Part shown: positions 32,161 to 42,554 of the stretch, in pieces
Position numbering within the stretch: the first letter of the stretch is position 1
Layout: each line of letters starts with the position of its first letter
Assembly: GCF_050003625.1 (NCBI RefSeq)
Contig: NC_134398.1
Coordinates: forward strand, 96,743,674 to 96,807,673
Direction of reading: 5' to 3'
Length of the DNA stretch: 64,000 nt
Source: Haematobia irritans
Taxonomy: Eukaryota > Arthropoda > Insecta > Diptera > Muscidae
Translations under genes and position numbers: made by a program
The notes under the pieces: model-generated
Seen by the model: the letters and a program-made list of their open reading frames with translations, nothing else
Databases searched by the model: none
Told to the model about the DNA's origin: nothing

Positions 32161-32645
32161 TTTATTCAAAGCGACAGAGAGAGTTGAGAGTTGGAAACCG
32201 GGAGAGTTGACAAAAGATATCAACATAACACAGCGAAAGAATCAAAAGAGAACAATTTCTGTGAAACCGCTTGTATGTTGTTTCGGAAAACTGTTTTATG
32301 ATAAGGCCAAACTTTTGATATGCTTAAGTCTAAATATTATTTAATTTGAATAAAGAGAATGGACATTCGAAACCAAGAGAATAGACAATTGAAAGACAAA
32401 CAGCATATGTTTTCGCCTTGAGAGCAGCATTTTATGTATGTGTGGACATGTGTTTTGTTTATCATTTTGGCATTATGGGCACAATTTTTTTCTTGGTTCG
32501 TGAAAAGAAATCAGGGGTCTTCATAAAAATAACGAAAGGGTACTATACACTTTTTAGAGTTGGGACAGTAAAATGAAATGAGGAAATAGTGAAAAATTAC
32601 ACAGTAAAATGTACAAAAACAAAGTTTAGTTCCTTTTTATTAATA
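32161..32645. other. Unassigned DNA before LINE copy 3
   Basis: No coding signal. Contains GAGAGAGTTGAGAGTTGG and a few ATATG words, without repeats I can match elsewhere in the window. LINE copy 3 starts right after TTTTTATTAATA. Confidence 0.3.
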
Positions 32646-32839
32646 GGTTAGGTTAGGTTAGGTTAAAGTGGCAGCCCAATTAAGATTCAGGCTCACTTAG
32701 ACTATTCAGTCCATTGTGATAACACATTAACTAAAAGTACCTATTACATATTGGCACTTCTAGATTTAACCGTTTAACCTTCTCGATTATTTTCTTCTGT
32801 TGAACCAACCAGATTGTTCCAAAAACATTAGCAGACTGC

Positions 32840-35800
32840 TTAAGTTAACGTTTTCCAGGTCCGCCAGTAATCTGAAGCTATATGCCCTAAAATTTGCTTA
32901 CGCATTACACAAAATGCAGGAGACTCACACAAGAGTTGTTTTATTGATTCCTTTTCCTCCGCATCATGACAGCTCATACAATAGTCATTATACTTCGCAC
33001 CAGTAGTTTTTGCAAAATCGCCTATCAGGCAGCGATCCGTTATAGCAGATATCAGGAGTGATATCTGGCGTCTCGAGAACACTAGCATATCTAGTGGGCG
33101 GTTTAAGTTTAAATGGGGCCATATTTGCTTGGTGTCGTTACAACCCTTACAATTCTCCCATCGAACATTTGCCATCATGACAGCCTTCTCACGCAGTAAG
33201 AGCTTGCAGGTAGCCAGAGGCATACCAACAGATTCTAGTTCCCCTGGAATATGTAAGGTAGTTCCTAGCCTTGCTAGCTCATCTGCTTCGCAGTTCCCAG
33301 GTATGTTCCTATGGCCAGGCACCCATATTAGGTGAATATTGTGCTGCTCAGCTATCTCATTGAGAGATTTGCGGCAGTCGATGACCGTTTTCGAGTTGAG
33401 GAACACAGAGTCCAAGGATTTTATTGCAGGTTGACTGTCTGAGTATATATTAATGCCAATATTGCTTGGCGCATTACTTCTGAGCGAATTCACCACTTCT
33501 CTTATTGCTAATATTTCAGCCTGAAAAACACTACAGTGATCAGGTAATCTTTTCGCTATTCGAAGTTCCAGATCTTTAGAATATACTCCGAAACCCACTT
33601 GGCCATCCAATTTGGAGCCATCAGTGTAGAAATCTATATATCTTTTCTTTCCCGGGGTCCGTGTACACCACGCCTCACTGTTGGGAATTAGAGTCTCAAA
33701 CTTTTTGTCGAAAAGTGGACTCGCCAAAGTGTAATCCACTACGTTAGGCACATCTGACATTATTTTGAGGACCGAACTGTGACCGTAACTTTTTTCCGAC
33801 CACAGCGATAGCTCGCGCAACCGCACAGCCGTTGTTGCAGCTGACTGTTTGGCCAAAATGTCTAAAGGCAATAGATGCAGTATGACATTAAGGGAGTTTG
33901 TTCCTGTCTTGCTGAATGCACCTGAGATACACAAGCACGCCTTACGCTAAACTTTGTCTAAACTTGTCGGCTGGTGAAGTGCCGGCCACCAGACCACAAC
34001 ACCATATAGCATTATAGGTCTAACCACTGCCGTGTATAGCCAATGTACAATTTTTGGTTTTAGTCCCCACTTTTTCCCTATTGCCTTTTTGCACGAGTAT
34101 AAAGCTACCGTTGCTTTCCTCGCCCTTTCTTCAATATTAAGTTTAAAGTTCAGCTTCCTGTCCAAAATAACGCCAAGGTATTTTGCACACTCCCTAAAGG
34201 GAATTTCAATACCCCCTAAGGAAATGGGCCTAACCGTGGGAGTTTTGCGATCTTTGCAGTACATGACTAGTTCTGTCTTTGCAGGATTTACCCCAAGACC
34301 ATTATCTTTCGCCCATTTCTCAGTCATCCGGAGGGCTCTCTGTATAATATCTCTAACTGTTGATGGGAATTTTCCCCTGACTGCTAGCGCCACATCATCT
34401 GCATATGCCACCACTTGTATCCTTTCTTTTTCTAGGGAAACCAGAAGGTCGTTTATAGCAACATTCCAAAGAAGAGGTGATAGAACTCCTCGTTGAGGAG
34501 TGCCTCTGTTCACATACCTTTGTATGTTTGCTTGTCCTAGTGTGGCTGAAATGCGTCTCTTCCTTAGAAGTTCGTTTAACAGCCTAAGTATACCTGGAAC
34601 AACATTCAGAGTTGTCAGTCCATTTAATATCGCGCTCGGATGGACGTTATTGAACGCCCCTTCGATGTCTAGAAACGCCACGATTGTGTATTCTTTGACA
34701 GATAGTGAGCTTTCAATAAAGCTGACTAGTTCATGTAGTGCGGTTTCAGTAGACCTGCCCTTCGAGTATGCATGTTGTCGTTTCGAGAGCAAACTTGAAT
34801 CGACGCTAGTTCTAAGATAAATATCTATCATCCTCTCCAGAGTCTTAAGTAGGAATGATGATAAGCTGATTGGTCGGAAATCCTTAACATTCGAGTGAGA
34901 GGCTTTTCCCCCTTTAGGTATGAAAACGACTTTTGATTCTCTCCACTTTCGTGGAATATATGCTAAATTGATACAAATCTGATATAATTTCCTCGATAGG
35001 AAACGACCGCTGAGCCACTGTGGCACCGCCAGTGCATGGTTCAACCGTTTGATTTCCGGGAAAATGTGTGTCCAATAGTACCTCCAGCGTCTCCTCGCTG
35101 GACGTTGTCCAATTGCACTCCGATGTTTTAATGAAACCTGGAGCGGAGCTCGTGGATGCTAGCACCTTCCGTAGTCTGGAAGCCTCGGACGTATTCTCAA
35201 TGCTGCTGCAGTAATCATTCCAAGAGTTATGCTGAGCCTTTCTCAGTTCTCGCTTGTATCCTCTCAGATTCTTCTTGTAAGCTTCCCAATCCACAGGAGC
35301 TCTGGTGGACTTTGCTTTGTTAAAGAGCTTCCTGCACGATTTCCTCATATTACCTAACTCCGTAGACCACCACGGTGGTCGATTTTTCCCCCTTGGCTTC
35401 CCTTTAGGGCATGCAACTTTCAGTGAAATGTTGAAGGCCTTAGTAATCCTCTCCACTGCGTGTTCGATAACTTGCACAGTGCTCATATTTGTCTCTGGTA
35501 TTTCCGGTATCATCATATTGAACGATTCCCTATACCTATTGCAGTCAGCTCTCCTAACATTTGGCGGAAATATGGTCTTGATGGTATGAACATCAAATTT
35601 GAAACTGATGTAGCGATGATCTTAGAAGCTGTGTTCACTTAGATATCATTTCATTCAGTTCTTGCGAGGCCAAGGTGATGTCTAAAACCTCTTGCCTGTT
35701 TTTAGTGACAAAGGTTGGGGCATCTCCCTTGTTGCAAACTACCAGATTAGTACGCAAAATAAACTCTATTAGCGACTCTCCCCTTGCACTAGTATCACTA

Positions 35801-36376
35801 CTTCCCCATATAATATGATGCGCATTCGCATCGCATCCCATAATGAGTTTCGTCTTTGTTTTCAGTGACTCCTCAACTAAGGCCTTAATGGCACATGGAG
35901 GCATCTCCCTCATGTCCCATATAGACCGAAGATACCCAATATTTGCATTTGGCTATTTCTAAATTGGCAACGACAGTGTCTGCATTGCACGTTGAAGGAA
36001 GCAGAAACAAGTTAAGCTCGTTTTTAGCAATTATACAGGCTCGAATTACATCATTACCAGTATACTGCAATAGTTTGAACCCCGGAGTACTTAATTCACA
36101 TATTTTGTTTCTATAAACATATGGTTCTTGAATAAGAACTATGTCTATGTCCCCTTTCATCAGGAGAACTTTTAAGGCAGCACATGCAGCCTTACAATGA
36201 TGAAGATTTATCTGGAGGATCCGTAGGACCATCGAGATTTTCACATCAGCCGCTTCAATTGAGTCATCAAGAATGTCCTCTTCAGAGATCTCGGTGACTC
36301 TCGCAATATCCATAGGTTCACCTTTGGTGAGTTCTGAGGCAGTAGAAGCCTCCTCACGCATACGGTATCTATCCAT
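32840..36376 (-). pseudogene. LINE copy 3 ORF2: endonuclease, RT, RNase H (broken)
   Basis: Best preserved ORF2 in this family. RT (35044-33947) is open over 365 codons with FLDIEGAFNNVHPSA, VVAYADDVALAVRGK (YADD) and LGVILDRKLNFKLNIEE. RNase H plus C-terminus (33934-32840) is open over 364 codons with DFYTDGSKLDGQVGFGVYS, FQAEILAIREVVNS, SDSQPAIKSLD and WVPGHRNIPGNCEADELA, then CMSCHDAEEKESIKQLLCES where the third zinc-binding Cys survives. The endonuclease is in two frames (36376-35885, 35913-35635). A stop at 33946 separates RT from RNase H. Confidence 0.88.
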
Positions 36377-37301
36377 GTCTTCAACTTTGGTATCTCCCTC
36401 GACTTCGCAAGAGGATCCGCTTACTTCTGATTCAGACAGAGGTTGTCCATTTCTGAATCCTTTAGCTGATCATTTGGATATAATGAAAGCCATAACATAC
36501 ACGGCCCTGAGACTTTGCTAGATTTGGCAAAGACTGAGTGTTCAATATAAACACTGCATGCCGTCTTGGTCCATCCACTTCATCCTAACGGCCAACCTTC
36601 CAATCAGCTGTTGGAAGATCTGGATTGCATTGTTTCAGTCTATTTAAAATAGATTCAGGGTCAGGAGGGTTTGCAGGTATCCACGCATGTGCTCTAGGTC
36701 TAGCCGGTATGTCTTTCTTCTCGACTAACTCTAGAGCAGCTCCTTCCCAAACTTCACCAATTAGTATCAGAGCAGCTTTAAAACATGCTGTAGACCTCTG
36801 GTCCTCAAATGCGACTAGCTTAAATCATCCTTGATACCAACCAGCCTCTTGGTGTCGAGGATCTTGGCCGGGAAACTTTTCCAGCACCTGTGAGTAGACG
36901 CCAGACAAAGCATTCTCAAACGATCGTTGATCCCTTTTAGAGGATGGCAGCTCATCCGGTGATTGTTCCGTTTTTCCAGCCTCAAGAATTCCTTGAGCCC
37001 ATTTTAAGGAATCGCTTTGTTTAGCCGACAACGTGCTTGGGTCGACTGATCCTAATTTCTTTAGGATAAACAAAGCATTTCTGCGTTCCTTGAATCTTTT
37101 TCGTGAGGGATTACCTCCTTTTGATGCCGCTACCTTGGAAAAGGTTCGACTTGTCAAATTGTCGCCACCTGTCGACCCGTCTACAGGTCGACTAATTGGG
37201 CTTAATTCTTGGTCATTGCCCAAATTTATAACTCCTGTCGATACCCGTCCACTGGGCCCTGAAGTTAGCAACCCAGTGGATGTCTTTGAATTTCTCTGCA
37301 T
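36240..37301 (-). pseudogene. LINE copy 3 ORF1 (deleted)
   Basis: Starts MQRNSKTSTGLLTSG at 37301 and has an N-terminal stretch missing from copy 2 (PSGRVSTGVINLGNDQ and following, about 40 codons). After the basic region it lacks about 30 codons present in copy 2 (from FASVAKDS to KWGEIE). A stop near 36825 and a frameshift follow. The acidic C-terminus is fused in frame to ORF2 because of a 10-bp loss near 36242, giving the frame 36376-35885. Confidence 0.8.
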
Positions 37302-37407
37302 GGTGGCCTAATACCCACCACACTTGAAATTCGTAGTAGGTACTTATTACGATGATTTTATCCGCTATTAAAAAACACGTCAGTTCCGTTCGACGGTTGA
37401 GTAGAAA

Positions 37408-37880
37408 TGAGTAGTCCATGAGGAGTTGACGGGTACCTTCAAATATAAAAGCGGGCATTAAGTACGAGTTTTGCAGCTAAAACAATTTAAAAAGTTTATT
37501 TTCTTTAAAATGAATTATTAAAGAAAAATAAAAGGCATTTTAGAGCGATGGTGTTTAATGCTATTAAAAAACTGTTCACGCCTAAATAAATCTATGTTTA
37601 TATTATAAAATTATTTATGTATGTTTATACTCGACTCCACGTTCTTCTTTTGTTAGAGTTTTTGAATTCCTTCCAAATTTTAAAGTTTTGTACCAAAAAC
37701 AGTCTTTTGTTACAAAATTGTTTTTTTTGCAATAAAAAAATAATATTTTATCCAAAAATCAGTCAATTTCGTTTATATCAAGCACTGTTACTGACTATAA
37801 ATCTTTAATAATCCACATTTCGAAGTTTCATTATAGAAATTTTATATAGTATAAATATAAATATGTAAATTAAAAAAAAG
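37408..37880. other. AT-rich DNA with a MITE end
   Basis: No gene. At 37450-37475 GCGGGCATTAAGTACGAGTT and GCAGCTAAAAC resemble the start of the GGTGGGTATTAAGTTCGAG MITE family (46497, 52782), so one end of such an element probably lies here. The rest is A/T-rich. Confidence 0.35.
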
Positions 37881-37956
37881 TGTTCGGTCGGAGCAGGGAT
37901 TGAACCCACGACCCTTTGCATGCAAGGCAGACATGCTAACCACTGCTCCACGTGGC
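37881..37956 (-). mobile_element. tRNA-like SINE head, same family as 24731
   Basis: Minus strand: CCACGTGGAGCAGTGGTTAG at the 5' end, GCATGTCTGCCTTGCATGC, then the B box GGTTCAATCCC and GCTCCGACCGAACAC. This matches the tRNA-like head of the SINE at 24731-25077 over about 75 bp. The body and the LINE-like tail are missing. It is not a functional tRNA gene: no cloverleaf acceptor pairing is apparent. Confidence 0.75.
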
Positions 37957-38070
37957 AAACAAATGTATGTTTCTGTTAAATAATATTATGTTTGCATGGG
38001 CTCGTGGGCGCTGCAAACTATGCTATATAAATGTAACTTATAACGATAATTATCTACTGGTGACCATAAC

Positions 38071-38150
38071 AGCTACGTAGCCCAGTGGATAGTGTGTTGG
38101 CTTACAAACTGTCTGGTCCCCCGTTCGATTCTCCGTGCAGGCGAAAGGTA
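38071..38150 (+). mobile_element. tRNA-like SINE head, a different family
   Basis: Plus strand AGCTACGTAGCCCAGTGGAT with A-box-like TAGCCCAGTGGATAG (38078-38092) and B-box-like CGTTCGATTCTC (38122-38133), followed by GTGCAGGCGAAAGGTAAAA and then A-rich DNA. The spacing between the two boxes fits a polymerase III promoter. The sequence differs clearly from the SINE head 120 bp upstream. No body or tail can be defined. Confidence 0.6.
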
Positions 38151-38325
38151 AAATTTAAAAAATTTATAAAAGTAAATAATTTTATTTATTTATTTATTTG
38201 AATGAAATGTCAGGCTGGTACAACAAGAATTTATTCTTATAAATGACAGTACCAACTTTATAATGATATTAAGTTTAAGACATTTTTTAACAAGTTTATA
38301 AACTTTTTTAACAAGACGGATTAAC

Positions 38326-41019
38326 TTATGCATAAAACTTATAAATTTCTCTCTTGAAGTGACTGGCATTGCTTAATATTTGTAGTCCAGGGGGTAAAGA
38401 GTTCCAAAGACGAATGGTAAAAATGAAGAATTGTCGCTCCGATACTAGAGATTTGAAGCGTGGTAAGATTAATTTCTTTCCTCTATTTGACCTAGAAAAA
38501 CGTAAGCGGGTGAAGATGTATTGCGGCACTTTCGTGTAAATAATCTTATGAAGCATTGTCAGGCATTTGGCTTTAAGTAAGTTATCGAAGGATATATTGA
38601 ATATTTGGTAAGAAAACGCTGATATACTATCGCGACGGTTTTTATTGTAAACATATCTGGCGATATTGTTATATGCAACATTAAGTTTTGAGCGGTCATT
38701 GAAATCGCAGTTTGCAAATACTTCACATCCGTACATTAAAGCCGGGGCCAAGTATGCTTTTGCAAGTAACATTTTAAAGTTAAAAGTTATTCCCAAGTTG
38801 CTTGATGACAGCACCCGTTCAATCGCTGAGTTGTCGATTCGGATGTGATCGCTTAATACAATTTCATTGGCATGTGATCTTGAGATTAACATAAATTTGG
38901 TTTTCGATGAATTTAGAACCAGACCATTGTTGTTTGCCCACTTTTGAATGCTTTCGAGGTCTACATTTATATCATTTATTAGTGTTGGTAATCCCTGTAG
39001 AGACGAACTTGCAAGCAATTGTACGTCATCAGCGTACATTTGAGGACTACATGTGTTAATAACATCAAGCAAATCATTTATGTAAATGGTGAATAGTGTA
39101 GATCCAAGAACTGATCCTTGGGGAACCCCTCTTGACACGTGCAATAAGTCAGATTGTTTTCCATTGACAACTACCATTTGCGTACGGGAGGAGAGATATG
39201 ACTTAATTAACTTACATGCAGTGTTGGTAAAGTAATATAGTTTTTGTAATTTTATCGTTAATATTTTGTGAACAACAGTATCAAAAGCTTTGCCGTGATC
39301 CAGTAGTATTAGAAAAGAAACCATATTTTCATCTAAGTTTTGACGAATTTCGTCAGCAACATCGATAATAGTGGTGATACAACTCATATTTTTCCTGAAG
39401 CCAGATTGTCTCTCTGTAATAAGTTTTTCTTTCTCTAAGAATATAGAGATTTGGGAGTTCATAATGTGCTCCAGAACCTTTGATAAAAATGGAAGTATAG
39501 CGATTGGTCTATAGTCCTTATTAGATTTCGGAACTGGTATGATTTTTGCTAATTTCCATCTTTCTGGGAAAACAGATTTGGTTAAGCAGGTATTAAATAT
39601 GTATGTAAAATATGGCAATAGGTTGGGGATGAATAATTTCAAGAAAACAGGGTTTAGTTCATCAGCACCAATAGCATTTGATTTGATAGAAAGTAAACAC
39701 TTTAGTACTTCATCATTGTCGACACAGCGAAAAGAAAAGGATCTTTCGATTGGAACAGTTTGTAGATTGTGATATACATTTGAAATGTTTTCAGATATCC
39801 CAGTTTTTACAAATTTCTCATTCAGTTCATTTAGGGGCAGATCAATATTAATAGTATTCTGTTTATTGCCAATTCCAATGTTACGGATATGCTTCCATTT
39901 TGACTTGCTGTCCACAGCAGACTTAAATTTTTCACTATAGTACTTGTGTTTTTCGAAGTCTATAGCCGTTACTACCGCCTTTCTAGCTGCCTTAAATTTG
40001 GCATGTAATTCAGGGGTTTTGAATGTTTTCCATCTATTGTATGCAGAATCTCTAAATGCAATCAGTCGCTTTATCTCAGAATTAAACCAAGGTTGATTGT
40101 TAGATCTTGAAAACGTATTTACTTCCGGAACGCTGTTGTCATACGCAGCACAGAGGTTTCTCTCAAGGAAAGAAACCTGTTCATTAACATCTTCTAAGAA
40201 GTAGATTTCATTCCAGTTAACATTATCAATTTGTTGATGTAAAAGCGGTATATTAGCCTTTTTGAAGTTTCGAAATGTTTGCTTTGACGATACGTTGTTG
40301 ATTGCAACATCAAATGAAAGAAACAGCAAATCATGTTTAGAAAACCCTGGAGCACTTATTTGATCATATAAAATAACTTTGCCTTCATCAGACGTAAAGA
40401 AGACATCTATTAAACTGTTATTAGAGTTGGTAAAATGAGTGGGTATACTTGTATTTGTAGGTTTTAATCCATGAACTAGCATTAAGTCAGAGAGAGTATT
40501 AACTTTAAATAGGTTACAGTTTAAATCTCCGGCAATAATAATGTCGTTATACTCTAGAGAGAAGTCTTCAATTACTTCGAATAATGGTTGTAGGTCTACT
40601 CGGCTATTGGGACATACCGTCCCACACCCAAGTAGAAGTTTGCCATTACTTTTTGTGGTCAGTTCAGCAAATATATATTTCATTTTTGATTCAGTGTTTG
40701 ATCTAAGTTTTAGTGAAATACTAAGATCAGTTTTAATAAAGATGGCAACATCGCCAGCATGTGAATGTCGGTCAGCTCGCAGTATCCTGTATCCTGGGAG
40801 TGAATAAATACTGTCGGTTACATCAGGATGAAACCATGTCTCGGAGACACAAATAATATGAGTTCCAGAGTTCGAAAAGACTCTGCGAAATTCATCCATC
40901 TTATTGTTAAGACTTTGTGCATTTAAATGAACAATTTTAAGTCCTTGGCATCTTTTCACAATTATATTCAGCATACACATTAAATTGTCTTTGGAACTAT
41001 GTGAATTTATGTTACTCAT
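38326..41019 (-). CDS. CR1/Kiri-like LINE ORF2: endonuclease/reverse transcriptase, 897 aa
   Basis: One uninterrupted frame. Endonuclease at residues about 28-240: LKIVHLNAQSLNNK, SETWFHP with the catalytic Glu, IIIAGDLNCN, LIDVFFTS and the closing SKHDLLFLS. RT at about 450-720: WKLAKIIPVPK, DYRPIAILPFLSKVLEH, LITERQSGFRK, LLDHGKAFDTV with the first Asp, GVPQGSVLGSTLF, and QMYADDVQLL with the YADD pair. The C-terminus has RLWNSLPPGLQ, usual in CR1-related proteins. About 30 residues usual between LGITFN and LLAKAYLAP are absent without a frame change, so the enzyme may be dead although open. Confidence 0.88.
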   Translation of the reverse strand: MSNINSHSSKDNLMCMLNIIVKRCQGLKIVHLNAQSLNNKMDEFRRVFSNSGTHIICVSETWFHPDVTDSIYSLPGYRILRADRHSHAGDVAIFIKTDLSISLKLRSNTESKMKYIFAELTTKSNGKLLLGCGTVCPNSRVDLQPLFEVIEDFSLEYNDIIIAGDLNCNLFKVNTLSDLMLVHGLKPTNTSIPTHFTNSNNSLIDVFFTSDEGKVILYDQISAPGFSKHDLLFLSFDVAINNVSSKQTFRNFKKANIPLLHQQIDNVNWNEIYFLEDVNEQVSFLERNLCAAYDNSVPEVNTFSRSNNQPWFNSEIKRLIAFRDSAYNRWKTFKTPELHAKFKAARKAVVTAIDFEKHKYYSEKFKSAVDSKSKWKHIRNIGIGNKQNTINIDLPLNELNEKFVKTGISENISNVYHNLQTVPIERSFSFRCVDNDEVLKCLLSIKSNAIGADELNPVFLKLFIPNLLPYFTYIFNTCLTKSVFPERWKLAKIIPVPKSNKDYRPIAILPFLSKVLEHIMNSQISIFLEKEKLITERQSGFRKNMSCITTIIDVADEIRQNLDENMVSFLILLDHGKAFDTVVHKILTIKLQKLYYFTNTACKLIKSYLSSRTQMVVVNGKQSDLLHVSRGVPQGSVLGSTLFTIYINDLLDVINTCSPQMYADDVQLLASSSLQGLPTLINDINVDLESIQKWANNNGLVLNSSKTKFMLISRSHANEIVLSDHIRIDNSAIERVLSSSNLGITFNFKMLLAKAYLAPALMYGCEVFANCDFNDRSKLNVAYNNIARYVYNKNRRDSISAFSYQIFNISFDNLLKAKCLTMLHKIIYTKVPQYIFTRLRFSRSNRGKKLILPRFKSLVSERQFFIFTIRLWNSLPPGLQILSNASHFKREIYKFYA

Positions 41020-41250
41020 TGGTTATTATGTTAGCAATGCCCATATGATATGCAATATTTGTATTAGAGAGAAATGTAATTATACGAAATTATTACAATT
41101 TTAAATATATATAATAGAAATATAAATATATTTAATGGGTTTGTTTCTTTAAAGAAATATAATAAATACATTTTTAATAAATATAATAATATATAAGTTT
41201 TTAATAAAGGATAGAGGGATTTTAATTTATATTTTGCAAAAAGTTGAGTT

Positions 41251-42256
41251 TCATGTAAGTTGTTCATTAGTTTCATGTTGAACATTATTGGGGCGAAAAA
41301 AAGAGTTCAATGCATCAATGTGACTTATGCAGCACGGTTTATCATTCTTCTTCTGTTTGATATAAATCAGTCCGTGAAAGGAGTAAGAAGTATCTATTAG
41401 TTTCTGTTTTTTCATTTGTAGTGCTCTTTGGAGGATACGATAATTATCAAGAGTTAAATTCTCGTTGACATATACTGTGCGATTGGAATCAAACCCGAAA
41501 TGTTGAAGTTGAAGTGAAGTTTTGTTATTTCGTTTAAACAATGCAATAGATTTGAGAATGTAATTTCTGTCACGCGGCGAAAATAAACTGACGATTATTG
41601 TGGTGTCCAATTTATTACTTTGTTTTTTATCAGTTGTTCTATATATAGCTTTAATTGGGGGTGTTGGTATTTTTAAGTTGTTACATAAGTTATCAAATAT
41701 TGAATATAAATTCTCATCATTATAGTGCGGAATGCTATTTATTCGTAAATCACAAGCAACTAATAATTTTTTTTGTTAAATTACTTGATTTTAATTCACT
41801 TATGTCATTTTGCATTTTATTTATTAAATCATTTTCTTCGTTAATCATTTTTAATTTCAAGTGTTCTATTTCCCTTTTCATGTCTTCAATTATGATTGTG
41901 ACTGTTTCAAGTTTGTTGACGCGTTCTGAGAGTTCTTTTATATCACTTTTATAAGAGTCCATCCTCTTGTCCATTTCAGTTAAGATATTTTTTAAGAGAC
42001 CATTTACACTCTCGTTAATCATGTTTGTGAATGTATTAGTTAAAGTTGCAGTTTGTTTCTCGAAACGTTTATCTATTAGCATTAACATACGCTGAGGGGA
42101 CTCGCTCACGCTGCGGAGAGGAGTACTGCTGCTGTTGCTGTGCTGAAGATCTCTCACTCGTTTTGGCGCCATAAGTAACATATCATCATTCTCATTGGCA
42201 ATGTTAATAGCTTGTGTGCAGTTGAGGCTGGTATCTGTCATTGTTTTTGTTGGCAA
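41251..42256 (-). pseudogene. CR1/Kiri-like LINE ORF1 (one frameshift)
   Basis: Starts at ATG 42256 (or the Met at 42238). Residues 50-150 are a coiled coil (LIDKRFEKQTATLTNTF, MDKRMDSYKSDIKELSERVN, IEDMKREIEHLKLK). A frameshift occurs in the run of eight T (A on the coding strand) near 41766-41775. The next frame reads DLRINSIPHYNDENLYSIF, TTIIVSLFSPRDRNYIL, VYVNENLTLDNYRIL and HGLIYIKQKK, the FP25K-like RNA-binding fold of some insect LINE ORF1 proteins (by recollection). ORF2 starts about 230 nt downstream. Confidence 0.78.
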
Positions 42257-42554
42257 AAACAGAGAGTAATATTGATGTTAATATTTAAGCTGTTTCTTTT
42301 TTGTTGTTGTAATATTCTTTTCGTGTTGTTTCAAATGCTTTGATTACTGTTTATGTTTTGCGTTTCAAGCTTTAATTTTATAAGTTGATTTTTGTTTTTC
42401 ACTATGGTAACAACACTTATAGCTGTTTGAAAAAATCGATTTTTGTGCAATCTGGCGGTATTTAAGTCCAAATAAAAACGTTTTTAACCAGAGCAAACAA
42501 GAACACGTCTGTACGATACGATAGCCAATAGATTTCTTCAACATTATTTGTATA

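Larger units (their letters stand above)
32646..37407 (-). mobile_element. I/LOA-like LINE, copy 3
   Basis: Four and a half perfect TTAGG-type units (GGTTAGGTTAGGTTAGGTTA, 32646-32665) form the 3' tail, followed by ORF2 and ORF1 in the same order as copies 1 and 2. The match to copy 2 ends in the 5' leader near 37407. Internal deletions: about 180 nt in the N-terminal RT region near 34975, about 90 nt in ORF1 near 36918 and 10 nt at the ORF1/ORF2 border (near 36242). Confidence 0.9.
38165..42540 (-). mobile_element. CR1/Kiri-like non-LTR retrotransposon
   Basis: Minus-strand LINE with an ORF1 (coiled coil plus FP25K-like domain) and an ORF2 (endonuclease and RT, no RNase H). The 3' UTR is short and ends in AAATAAATAAATAAA-type repeats (38165-38200). 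The 5' end is not defined; sequence between 42257 and about 42540 is probably its leader. It lies between the SINE remnants and the GTAC-end element A. Single copy in the window. Confidence 0.85.

Noticed and set aside
32646..32665. Telomere or interstitial telomeric array
   Set aside because: Only four to five TTAGG units, always next to the LINE or SINE 3' end, so it is an element tail.
34032..34820. Long plus-strand frames opposite LINE copy 3 (and similar ones opposite copies 1 and 2)
   Set aside because: Shadows of the RT coding strand; they recur wherever the LINE occurs.
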